Of a DNA stretch of 64,000 bases, positions 16,287 to 23,558 are shown in pieces. The notes below the pieces were generated by a model that searched no databases, was not told the DNA's origin, and was given only the letters and a program-made list of their open reading frames with translations. The stretch comes from Prevotella sp. (GTDB lineage Bacteria > Bacteroidota > Bacteroidia > Bacteroidales > Bacteroidaceae), in contig JAILHK010000028.1 of assembly GCA_024695815.1 (NCBI GenBank), positions 1 to 64,000 of the forward strand, in the 5' to 3' direction. Both the position numbers and the translations under genes were made by a program. Position 1 is the first letter of the stretch. The number at the start of each line of letters is the position of its first letter.

Positions 16287-18761
16287 CCCATTTGTTATGT
16301 ATATGCCCGACTGCGGCTTGGCTGTTTCTCTGCCGTTCAGATCGAAATACTTGTCGCTGTGCATCAAGTTTGTTGCCGTCCCCTTCTGCGTGTCTTTGAT
16401 TGCCGAAGGCACAGGCGTGTCGCCCAATCTGAACAGCTTCACGCCGTGACTGGGCACCTTGGTCTTCAGCGTGCCGCTGACGGTGCCCACGTCATTCTTT
16501 GCCCAAATGTCGTAAAGCGGGATGTCTTCGTCGGCCGAATATCCAAACTGTGTCAGGTCAACATCATAGCTGTCGTTCTTTGTGACATAGAAGAAAAACT
16601 CCATGGTAGTCCCCGTGGTCGATGTGTTGTCTGTGTCGCAGCTGGAATCATAGCCGCATAGTGCCCTGAAGGTTTTGAACTGATGCCCCTCTGGCAGGTT
16701 GTAAACTAAGGTACACTGACCGTTGAGCCCCAGTCCTGTCTCATAGTTCACGCCATCAACGCGCAGTGTGTTTCCTTCCACATTTTTGTTGACGTGCAAA
16801 GAGCCCCACTCCGAGCTATACGAATTATGGCTTAATGTGGTCAATGAAGTCTCGTTTCCATTGGCATCAATCAAGACGGGATTAATCAGATCGGCGCGGT
16901 CGTAGGCAAAGCCATCGCCATAGTTGCTCACAAAGATTTTCAGTTGCTCGGCATCTGTAATGTCGGCTTCAAGCACTTTCGACTTGGTGCCAGTGCGTGA
17001 GATAAGACCAGAGCGCGCGGCATAATCCTCTTGTTCGTCGGTCAAAGGGTTTTGGTCGAACACCATAAACCTCACGGAAGTTGTGGCGCCCGTCTGTCCG
17101 ATGCCAGAGTCATCGGCTGCAGCCATTGCTTTAAAACGAACCACATCCATGTTGTCGGGTATCGTGAAGAAAATAGCCGCATTGGCATCTGTCGAGAAAC
17201 CGCGATCATAGGTCGTGCCCATCACTTTCATCTTTCCGCCATGATCCACGTTTTTGTTTTCATACACGCGGTTAAAGTACGATTTGGTGTATTGACGCGT
17301 CTTGTAGGTGCCGGTCAGTTCAACCTCGGTCCCGTCTCGCAGCACCAGCGTGGGGTTGATCCAGTCACCGTGGTCGTAGTTAAAGTTGTCGCCGCCGTCG
17401 TCAACAACCAGAACAAGGGTCTTGGCTCCTTGGGGCCATTCGATATCCACGTTAACAGCATGACCGTCGGTCGTGTAGGCCACAGTCTCCGACTTGTAGA
17501 GCGCCTTGTTGCCTACGATCCACCGGTTGTTGTCGCGTTGGAAGAGAGCCAGCCAGCGGTTGCCTGTCACTGGGTCTTCAGACGTCCAAACCACACGTCC
17601 GTTGTCCTCGTCGTTGTCCACCTGATGCGCATTGATGCCATATTTATGCATGCGGTGATACTCCTCGTTGTTCAGCAGCGACAGTGTGAAGGCATCGTTC
17701 TTGGTCATCTCGCCACCGAAGAATAATGGCGAGTGGCAGATGCCCCATAGTGTCATCATGGTCATCTGTTCGTTCTGTGTCAGCAGCGTCCACCGTCCTT
17801 TATCGGCATTCGTAAATCCTTGGTCGCCAATGGTCATGGCAATTTGTCCCAATGGCAGCATGTCGCAGTCGGCATAATTGCCAGGTCGGGCATACTGACT
17901 CCACTCGTTGGCTTCGTTGAAGACGGCATCCACAGCGCTCCAGTTGTCCCACAAATCGTCCATCATGCGCCACATGTTGGCATTCTGCAGACACTCTTCG
18001 GCATACTGATATTGAGTCTTTCCGGGTGATAGCGACAGAACTATGGGACGCCCTGTCTGATCTATAGCCTTGCGTATCATGTGAATCTCGTCCGTGTAGA
18101 ACGGCCTACTCAGGTCGTCAATCTTCAGGAAGTCCACACCCCATTCGGCATACAGATCCATGATAGAGTTATAGTACAGCTGACCAGCCTCGTTGTTTCT
18201 CACCAGCAGGTTGTCCTTTAGCCAGGTGCAGGGCGACGTTGTGCCATTGTAAACCTGCGACCAGGCTGTCTGCTCGCTTCCCTTCAGCTTGTAGCTGCTG
18301 CCTACCACCGATTTGGGAACGCCGCGCATGATGTGGATTCCGAATTTCAATCCCATCTTGTGAATCTTGTCGGCCAGCGCCTTAAAACCTTCGTTTTTGC
18401 CATTGACCATGCACGAAGGGAAGCGAGTAGGTGAGGGTAGGTATCGGCCGTATTCATCGATTACGTAGCCCTGGTCGCCGCGCTGGTTGTAGTTGCCACC
18501 GCCCAGTGACGGATGTTGGCAGTACCAACGTATGTCCACCACGACATACTCCCATCCGTGGCGCACCAGGTCGTTGTCAACCAGGTACTGTGCATTTTGC
18601 AGAACCTCTTTTTCTGTAACCGATGAGTAGTAGCAGTCCCATGAGTTCCAACCCATAGGGGGTGTCATTGCCCAAGTGCGAAAAGTTGCCATTTCTTCTT
18701 GCGCTGTCAAAGTGTTCAGCATAAGAAATAAGGACATGATTGTTAATGTTAGTTTTTTCAT
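16266..18761 (-). CDS. GH27 alpha-galactosidase-like enzyme with NPCBM-type domains
   Basis: This secreted glycoside hydrolase of 831 residues has a signal peptide (cut near TAQEE) and a GH27 catalytic barrel starting at PPMGWNSWDCY (35-44). The likely nucleophile is Asp215 in FLKIDD and the acid/base an Asp in RMMDDLWDNW (268 or 269). GH27 enzymes act on alpha-D-galactosides, alpha-N-acetylgalactosaminides or beta-L-arabinopyranosides; which one is unknown. After a beta-sandwich come two NPCBM-like modules (about 430-590 and 590-735). A tail reading YFDLNGRETA...GIYITNGKKV resembles the short C-terminal motif common on secreted Bacteroidales proteins. It is a lone gene between sufD and sufS. 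Confidence 0.88.
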   Translation of the reverse strand: MKKLTLTIMSLFLMLNTLTAQEEMATFRTWAMTPPMGWNSWDCYYSSVTEKEVLQNAQYLVDNDLVRHGWEYVVVDIRWYCQHPSLGGGNYNQRGDQGYVIDEYGRYLPSPTRFPSCMVNGKNEGFKALADKIHKMGLKFGIHIMRGVPKSVVGSSYKLKGSEQTAWSQVYNGTTSPCTWLKDNLLVRNNEAGQLYYNSIMDLYAEWGVDFLKIDDLSRPFYTDEIHMIRKAIDQTGRPIVLSLSPGKTQYQYAEECLQNANMWRMMDDLWDNWSAVDAVFNEANEWSQYARPGNYADCDMLPLGQIAMTIGDQGFTNADKGRWTLLTQNEQMTMMTLWGICHSPLFFGGEMTKNDAFTLSLLNNEEYHRMHKYGINAHQVDNDEDNGRVVWTSEDPVTGNRWLALFQRDNNRWIVGNKALYKSETVAYTTDGHAVNVDIEWPQGAKTLVLVVDDGGDNFNYDHGDWINPTLVLRDGTEVELTGTYKTRQYTKSYFNRVYENKNVDHGGKMKVMGTTYDRGFSTDANAAIFFTIPDNMDVVRFKAMAAADDSGIGQTGATTSVRFMVFDQNPLTDEQEDYAARSGLISRTGTKSKVLEADITDAEQLKIFVSNYGDGFAYDRADLINPVLIDANGNETSLTTLSHNSYSSEWGSLHVNKNVEGNTLRVDGVNYETGLGLNGQCTLVYNLPEGHQFKTFRALCGYDSSCDTDNTSTTGTTMEFFFYVTKNDSYDVDLTQFGYSADEDIPLYDIWAKNDVGTVSGTLKTKVPSHGVKLFRLGDTPVPSAIKDTQKGTATNLMHSDKYFDLNGRETAKPQSGIYITNGKKVISR

Positions 18762-18788
18762 TATTTAAATAGTTTGTAGTTTTCGTTG

Positions 18789-18796
18789 CAAAAGTA
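18789..18796 (-). promoter_or_regulatory. -7 element for the GH27 gene
   Basis: On the minus strand TACTTTTG matches the -7 consensus and lies 27 bp upstream of the ATG at 18761. It is divergent from the sufS -7 element at 18840-18847. Confidence 0.7.
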
Positions 18797-18839
18797 CTAA
18801 ATTGTTTGCAAATTGCGCATTGTTTTCGCCTTTTATTTG

Positions 18840-18847
18840 TATTTTTG
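18840..18847 (+). promoter_or_regulatory. -7 element for sufS
   Basis: TATTTTTG fits the -7 consensus and lies 19 bp before the sufS ATG. No good TTTG at 19-20 bp upstream. Confidence 0.65.
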
Positions 18848-18866
18848 CATGCAAAATTAAATAAGG

Positions 18867-20087
18867 ATGTACGATATAGATAAGATACGTGAAGACTTCC
18901 CTATATTGCAAAGGGAAGTATATGGAAAGCCTCTGGTCTATCTGGATAATGCGGCTACCACGCAGAAGCCCCTTTGTGTGCTCGATGCCATGCGCGACGA
19001 GTACCTGAACGTGAATGCCAACGTGCATCGCGGCGTGCACTACCTTTCGCAGCAGGCCACCGACCTGCACGAAGCTGCCCGCGAGACGGTGCGCCGCTTT
19101 ATCAACGCCGGCAAGACCGAAGAGATTATCTTCACCCGCGGCACCACCGAGGCTATCAACCTGGTGGCTTCATCATTTTGCGAGTCGCGGATGCAGGCTG
19201 GCGATGAGGTGCTGGTCACCGAGATGGAGCACCACTCTAACATCGTGTCGTGGCAGCTGCAGGCCATGAAGCGCGGCATCGTGGTAAAGCACATCCCCAT
19301 CACCGACGATGGCCTCCTTTGTCTGGATCAGTTGGAATCGCTCATCACCGAGAAGACCAAGATTGTCAGCGTGGCGCATGTCAGCAATGTGCTGGGCACG
19401 GTAACCCCCGTTGAGCAAATCATCAGCGTGGCGCATGCTCATGGCATTCCCGTGTTGGTGGATGGTGCCCAGAGTGCTCCCCACATGGCGATAGATGTAC
19501 AGAAGATGGACTGCGACTTCTTTGCCTTTAGTGGTCATAAAATGTATGGTCCTACGGGCATTGGCGTGCTCTATGGCAAAGAAGCGTGGCTCGAGAAGTT
19601 GCCTCCCTATCAGGGCGGTGGCGAGATGATCGACAAGGTGACGTGGGCAAAGACCACCTTCGAGCGCCTGCCGTTCAAGTTTGAGGCCGGTACCCCCGAC
19701 TATGTGGCTACTCATGGTTTGGCCAAGGCTATTGAGTATATTGATTCCGTAGGTTTCGATGCCATACAGCAGCACGAGCACGAGCTTACGCGCTATTGCA
19801 TGGAACAGCTACAGACCGTCGATGGCATGAAGATTTATGGTCCGAAAGATGCATCTGTCAAGGATGCTGTGGTCAGCTTCAATGTTGGCGACATCCACCA
19901 TCTGGACATGGGAACACTGCTTGATCGTCTGGGCATTGCAGTCCGCACCGGTCACCACTGCGCCCAGCCTCTGATGGATCGCCTTGGCATCAGCGGCACC
20001 GTTCGCGCTTCGTTTGCCCTGTATAATACAAAAAAAGAGGTGGACACCCTCGTCGAAGGCATCCACCGTGTATCTAAAATGTTCTAA
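18867..20087 (+). CDS. sufS: Cysteine desulfurase SufS
   Basis: This PLP enzyme converts L-cysteine to L-alanine and delivers persulfide sulfur for Fe-S assembly. The 406 residues match group II desulfurases. Lys225 in FSGHKMYGPTG is the PLP lysine, Cys365 in RTGHHCAQPLM carries the persulfide, and TEMEHHSN and DGAQSAPH are the usual cofactor-site segments. RTGHHC (SufS type) rather than a flexible SSGSAC loop separates it from IscS/NifS. No sufE or sufU sulfur-transfer partner is encoded nearby. It lies 3 kb beyond sufD, behind the GH27 gene, with its own promoter and terminator. Confidence 0.95.
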   Translation: MYDIDKIREDFPILQREVYGKPLVYLDNAATTQKPLCVLDAMRDEYLNVNANVHRGVHYLSQQATDLHEAARETVRRFINAGKTEEIIFTRGTTEAINLVASSFCESRMQAGDEVLVTEMEHHSNIVSWQLQAMKRGIVVKHIPITDDGLLCLDQLESLITEKTKIVSVAHVSNVLGTVTPVEQIISVAHAHGIPVLVDGAQSAPHMAIDVQKMDCDFFAFSGHKMYGPTGIGVLYGKEAWLEKLPPYQGGGEMIDKVTWAKTTFERLPFKFEAGTPDYVATHGLAKAIEYIDSVGFDAIQQHEHELTRYCMEQLQTVDGMKIYGPKDASVKDAVVSFNVGDIHHLDMGTLLDRLGIAVRTGHHCAQPLMDRLGISGTVRASFALYNTKKEVDTLVEGIHRVSKMF

Positions 20088-20123
20088 CTTCTACCTAACC
20101 TCCTTTATCTGGAGGATAGTGCT

Positions 20124-20152
20124 GGCCTCCCCAGTTCGGGGAGGCCTTTTTA
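20124..20152 (+). terminator. Intrinsic terminator after sufS
   Basis: Stem GGCCTCCCC / GGGGAGGCC (9 bp) with loop AGTTC is followed by TTTTT, 37 bp after the sufS stop. Confidence 0.92.
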
Positions 20153-20171
20153 TTTCTATGCAGATGGGGTG

Positions 20172-20438
20172 CTATGCTAGTTTCTCGCGACACTTCAGGA
20201 CAGCAGCCACAAACCATGCCAGGCATACAGCCTTGATGACCATGGAACAATCGGGGAATACTGTAGCCAGGAAGGCCACCTGCGCATTGAGCAGGTGCAG
20301 CGTCTGGTTGGTGTTGATTTTGCGACCCAGCACGCTGCCGTAGTAATGCGCCAGCTTCTCTATTGGCTGCATGATGGCAGCGCTGAGGTTCATCACTGTG
20401 TTCATTTTCTCTTCACGGATTAATAGTTCTGTATTCAT
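20172..20438 (-). CDS. Small hypothetical protein (88 aa)
   Basis: I do not recognise this protein. It is predicted to be mostly helical, with a hydrophobic C-terminal half (VIKAVCLAWFVAAVL) that could be one membrane helix, then a basic end CREKLA. Support for a real gene comes from its lack of competition in the other frames, its place between the sufS terminator and the rnhB promoter, and a near-consensus -7 element (TTATTTTG on the minus strand, 20471-20478) upstream of the start. An internal ATG at codon 12 is an alternative start. Confidence 0.6.
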   Translation of the reverse strand: MNTELLIREEKMNTVMNLSAAIMQPIEKLAHYYGSVLGRKINTNQTLHLLNAQVAFLATVFPDCSMVIKAVCLAWFVAAVLKCREKLA

Positions 20439-20552
20439 AATGCTAAGCTTTTTGTTTTCTTTTCTGGGTGCAAAATAAAGGAGTAAGAGTGCAATATAAG
20501 TTCACAAATGAAACTTTTTGTGTTAAAAATGCAGGTTTTTAATTATTTTTAG

Positions 20553-20560
20553 TATTTTTG
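20553..20560 (+). promoter_or_regulatory. -7 element for rnhB
   Basis: TATTTTTG matches the -7 consensus, 21 bp before the rnhB ATG. It may also serve the WYL-GH105-lyase genes, since none of those has its own recognisable promoter. Confidence 0.65.
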
Positions 20561-20581
20561 TAGCCTAAAACGAAGAAAACG

Positions 20582-21208
20582 ATGTTGCTTAACCATTACT
20601 ACGAAGGATTGGTAGAGGCTGGTTGTGATGAGGCTGGCCGTGGTTGTCTGGCTGGCAGCGTTTATGCTGCTGCAGTTATCTTGCCGCCCGACTACCAGAA
20701 TGAACTGTTGAACGACTCTAAGCAACTCACCGAGAAACGGCGTTACGAGTTGCGCAAGCAGATTGAGCGCGATGCTGTGGCATGGGCCGTGGGCATCGTG
20801 ACGCCCGAGGAGATAGACCGTATTAATATATTGAATGCCTCTATCCTGGCCATGCACCGTGCCCTCGATCAATTAAAGGTGCGCCCACAGGCCGTCATTG
20901 TGGATGGCAACCGCTTTAAGCCCTATAAAGATACAGTCAGTGGCGAGTCGCTGCCCCATACCACCATTGTGAAGGGCGACGGCAAGTATCTGGCCATTGC
21001 GGCGGCCTCTATCCTGGCCAAGACTTACCGCGATGACTATATGAATCAGTTGGCCGAGGCGTATCCGCAGTACGACTGGAAGTCGAACAAGGGCTATCCC
21101 ACCAAGAAACACCGCGAGGCCATTCGCCAATATGGTACCACGCCCTATCATCGCATGAGCTACAACCTGTTGGGCGACGGGCAGCTGAGCATCCCGTTTG
21201 ACGAGTAA
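20582..21208 (+). CDS. rnhB: Ribonuclease HII
   Basis: RNase HII cuts RNA in RNA-DNA hybrids and starts removal of single ribonucleotides from DNA. The 208 residues show the signature [12 protein letters not shown] with metal ligands Asp16 and Glu17. Further conserved segments are NDSKQL, VDGN (third acidic ligand), KGDGK and [13 protein letters not shown]. It is full length. The WYL regulator gene begins 56 bp downstream on the same strand. Confidence 0.96.
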   Translation: MLLNHYYEGLVEAGCDEAGRGCLAGSVYAAAVILPPDYQNELLNDSKQLTEKRRYELRKQIERDAVAWAVGIVTPEEIDRINILNASILAMHRALDQLKVRPQAVIVDGNRFKPYKDTVSGESLPHTTIVKGDGKYLAIAAASILAKTYRDDYMNQLAEAYPQYDWKSNKGYPTKKHREAIRQYGTTPYHRMSYNLLGDGQLSIPFDE

Positions 21209-21264
21209 GCATCCCGACCGATGCCTGCAGACCACCGTTCTATTCATGACTAGCAACCGAGATA

Positions 21265-22167
21265 ATGAGACACGATAAACTGGAAAGAGAGCTGCGACTG
21301 CTACTGTTGCTCATCGAGAACCATCACTATACGGTGGCGGATATCTGCAATAAGATAGATATTTCGCGCCGCAATCTGTATTATTATTTAGAGTCGTTCA
21401 AGTTTATGGGCTTCCACGTAGAGAACAACAAGCCCTACTACCGCATACGTAAAGACTCTCCATGGTTCAAGAAGTTCGACGCTGCCGTTCATTTCACCGA
21501 AGATGAGGCCATCATGATGCGCCATATCCTGGACAAGACCGGCGACGACAGTCAGCAGATGCAGCGCCTGAAGCAGAAGCTGGACAAACTCTACGATCTG
21601 GACATCCTCGACAATGTGGAGCTCCGTGAACAGGTAGGGCGCAACGTGTCGTCTATCTATGATGCCATCAAACAGAAGCGCACCGTGGTGCTTGAAGGCT
21701 ATTCTTCGGCCAACAGCAACACGCTTAGCAATCGTCTGGTGGAGCCGTTCCTCTTTCTGAACGGCAATCAGGAGGTTCGCTGCTTCGAGATATCATCAAA
21801 GATGAACAAGACGTTCAAACTGTCGCGTGTGCAAGACGTGAAGATACTGGATCTCTTCTGGCAATACGAGAAGTATCACCGTGAGATGTTGACCGACATC
21901 TTTATGTTCAGTAGCGAGAGTCAGCAGCTGGTCAAACTGCGACTGGGCCGACTTTCGGCCAGTCTGCTGCGCGAGGAATACCCACAGAGCGAGCGCTATA
22001 TTGAGCCCGACGGCAATGACCACTGGCTGGTGGAGCTACCCGTCAGCTCGTTTAAGGGCATCGGTCGTTTCGTGCTGGGACTCATGGAAGACATCGACGT
22101 GCTGGAGAACGACGATTTCAAGGACTATCTACGACAGAAAATACAAACTATGAAACAACGACTATGA
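21265..22167 (+). CDS. WYL-domain transcriptional regulator
   Basis: This likely DNA-binding regulator of 300 residues has an N-terminal winged-helix part (YTVADICNKIDISRRNLYYYLES) and a WYL-type ligand-sensing core around KRTVVLEGYSSANSN to FKLSRVQDVKIL. A WCX-like C-terminal region ends at the stop. It overlaps the GH105 start by four bases, so it is translationally coupled to the pectin genes behind it and probably controls them. The WYL ligand in this case is unknown. Confidence 0.82.
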   Translation: MRHDKLERELRLLLLLIENHHYTVADICNKIDISRRNLYYYLESFKFMGFHVENNKPYYRIRKDSPWFKKFDAAVHFTEDEAIMMRHILDKTGDDSQQMQRLKQKLDKLYDLDILDNVELREQVGRNVSSIYDAIKQKRTVVLEGYSSANSNTLSNRLVEPFLFLNGNQEVRCFEISSKMNKTFKLSRVQDVKILDLFWQYEKYHREMLTDIFMFSSESQQLVKLRLGRLSASLLREEYPQSERYIEPDGNDHWLVELPVSSFKGIGRFVLGLMEDIDVLENDDFKDYLRQKIQTMKQRL

Positions 22168-23558
22168 ACAAATTGAAAACAAATCTTATTCTTTTGGCGT
22201 TGACCTGTTGCGTTACAGTGATGGCACAGCAAGTCAACGACTCGAACACGCCGCTGCACCTCATGGCGCCTGCTTATAAGTGTGGCTATGGCGTGCCCGA
22301 TGCCAAGGCGGTGAAACAAACCATGGACCGCGTGCTGCACTATCTGCAGCGGTCCACCCCAGCAGTGCTTGAGGACAGCAAGACACACCGCGTGGTCAGC
22401 GACTTCAAGGCCATCAACGAACATACGCAGCTGCGCAGGGGTGACTTCCGACTGACTAGCTACGAGTGGGGCGTCACCTACTCGGCCATGATGGCTGCCT
22501 ATCAGACCACGGGCGATGTGGCCTATCGTGACTATGTTTACGAGCGCTATCGTCTTCTGGCTGCTGCCGCCCCCTATTTCACACGACTCAGCAAGCAGGG
22601 TAAGAAGATTGACCCCGTGATGCGCAAGGTTGTTGACCCGCAAGCGCTCGACGATGCAGGCGCTGTCTGTTCGTCGATGATCAAGGCCAGTGTGGCCGAC
22701 AAGTCGCTGCAGTTGGGAGCCCTCATCAATAACTATAGCGCTTATATATTAAATAAGGAGTACCGACTGGCCGATGGTACCTTTGCCCGTCTGCGCCCTC
22801 AGCACAACACATTGTGGCTAGACGACATGTTTATGGGTATCCCCACCGTGGCCCACATGGGACTTTATACAGGCAATACAAAGTACTTCGATCAGGCAGC
22901 CACGCAGGTGCAGCAATTCGCTCAGCGTATGTTTGTGCCCGAGAAACAGTTGTTCCGCCATGGATGGGTGGAGGGTATGAACCCGCATCCTGCCTATCAC
23001 TGGGGGCGTGCCAACGGCTGGGCCATTCTCACCCTCTGTGAGGTTCTCGATGTGCTGCCCCAGCAGCATCCGCAGCGTCAGGCCATCGTCCAGCTGTTGC
23101 AGCAACATGCCGAGGGATTGGCCCGACTGCAGGGTATTGATGGCTACTGGCACCAGTTGCTAGACCGTCCTGAAACCTATGAGGAAACGTCATGCACCGC
23201 CATCTTTACCTATTGCATGGCTCACGCCATCAACAAGGGATGGCTCGATGCCAAGGCCTACGGACCTGTTGTTATGCTCGGTTGGCATGCTGTAGAAAAA
23301 GCCGTCAACGATCGTGGTCAGGTGACTGGCGTCTGCGTGGGCACCGGCATGGGATTTGATGCCGCCTTCTACGCCTATCGTCCTGTTCATGTGATGGCCG
23401 CCCACGGCTATGGTCCCGTCGTCTGGGCAGGTGCCGAAATACTGAGTCTGCTCAAGGCCCAGCATCCCAAGATGAACGATAGTGCGGTACATTTCTACGA
23501 TCAAGAGATAAACACCAATGAACCAATCTTCAGCGTCGATGGAAAAACGGATTTTTAG
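22164..23558 (+). CDS. GH105-family unsaturated rhamnogalacturonyl hydrolase
   Basis: This secreted enzyme of 464 residues is predicted to release the unsaturated uronic acid from lyase products of rhamnogalacturonan-I. It has a signal peptide cut near VMAQQ. GH105/GH88 (alpha/alpha)6-barrel segments include WLDDMFMGIPTVAHMG, HGWVEGMNPHPAYHWGRANGW and a terminal VCVGTGMG. Family members are usually about 370-450 residues. It overlaps the WYL gene upstream by four bases and the PL26-like lyase gene downstream by about 20 bases. GH88-type activity on other unsaturated uronides is an alternative. Confidence 0.87.
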   Translation: MNKLKTNLILLALTCCVTVMAQQVNDSNTPLHLMAPAYKCGYGVPDAKAVKQTMDRVLHYLQRSTPAVLEDSKTHRVVSDFKAINEHTQLRRGDFRLTSYEWGVTYSAMMAAYQTTGDVAYRDYVYERYRLLAAAAPYFTRLSKQGKKIDPVMRKVVDPQALDDAGAVCSSMIKASVADKSLQLGALINNYSAYILNKEYRLADGTFARLRPQHNTLWLDDMFMGIPTVAHMGLYTGNTKYFDQAATQVQQFAQRMFVPEKQLFRHGWVEGMNPHPAYHWGRANGWAILTLCEVLDVLPQQHPQRQAIVQLLQQHAEGLARLQGIDGYWHQLLDRPETYEETSCTAIFTYCMAHAINKGWLDAKAYGPVVMLGWHAVEKAVNDRGQVTGVCVGTGMGFDAAFYAYRPVHVMAAHGYGPVVWAGAEILSLLKAQHPKMNDSAVHFYDQEINTNEPIFSVDGKTDF

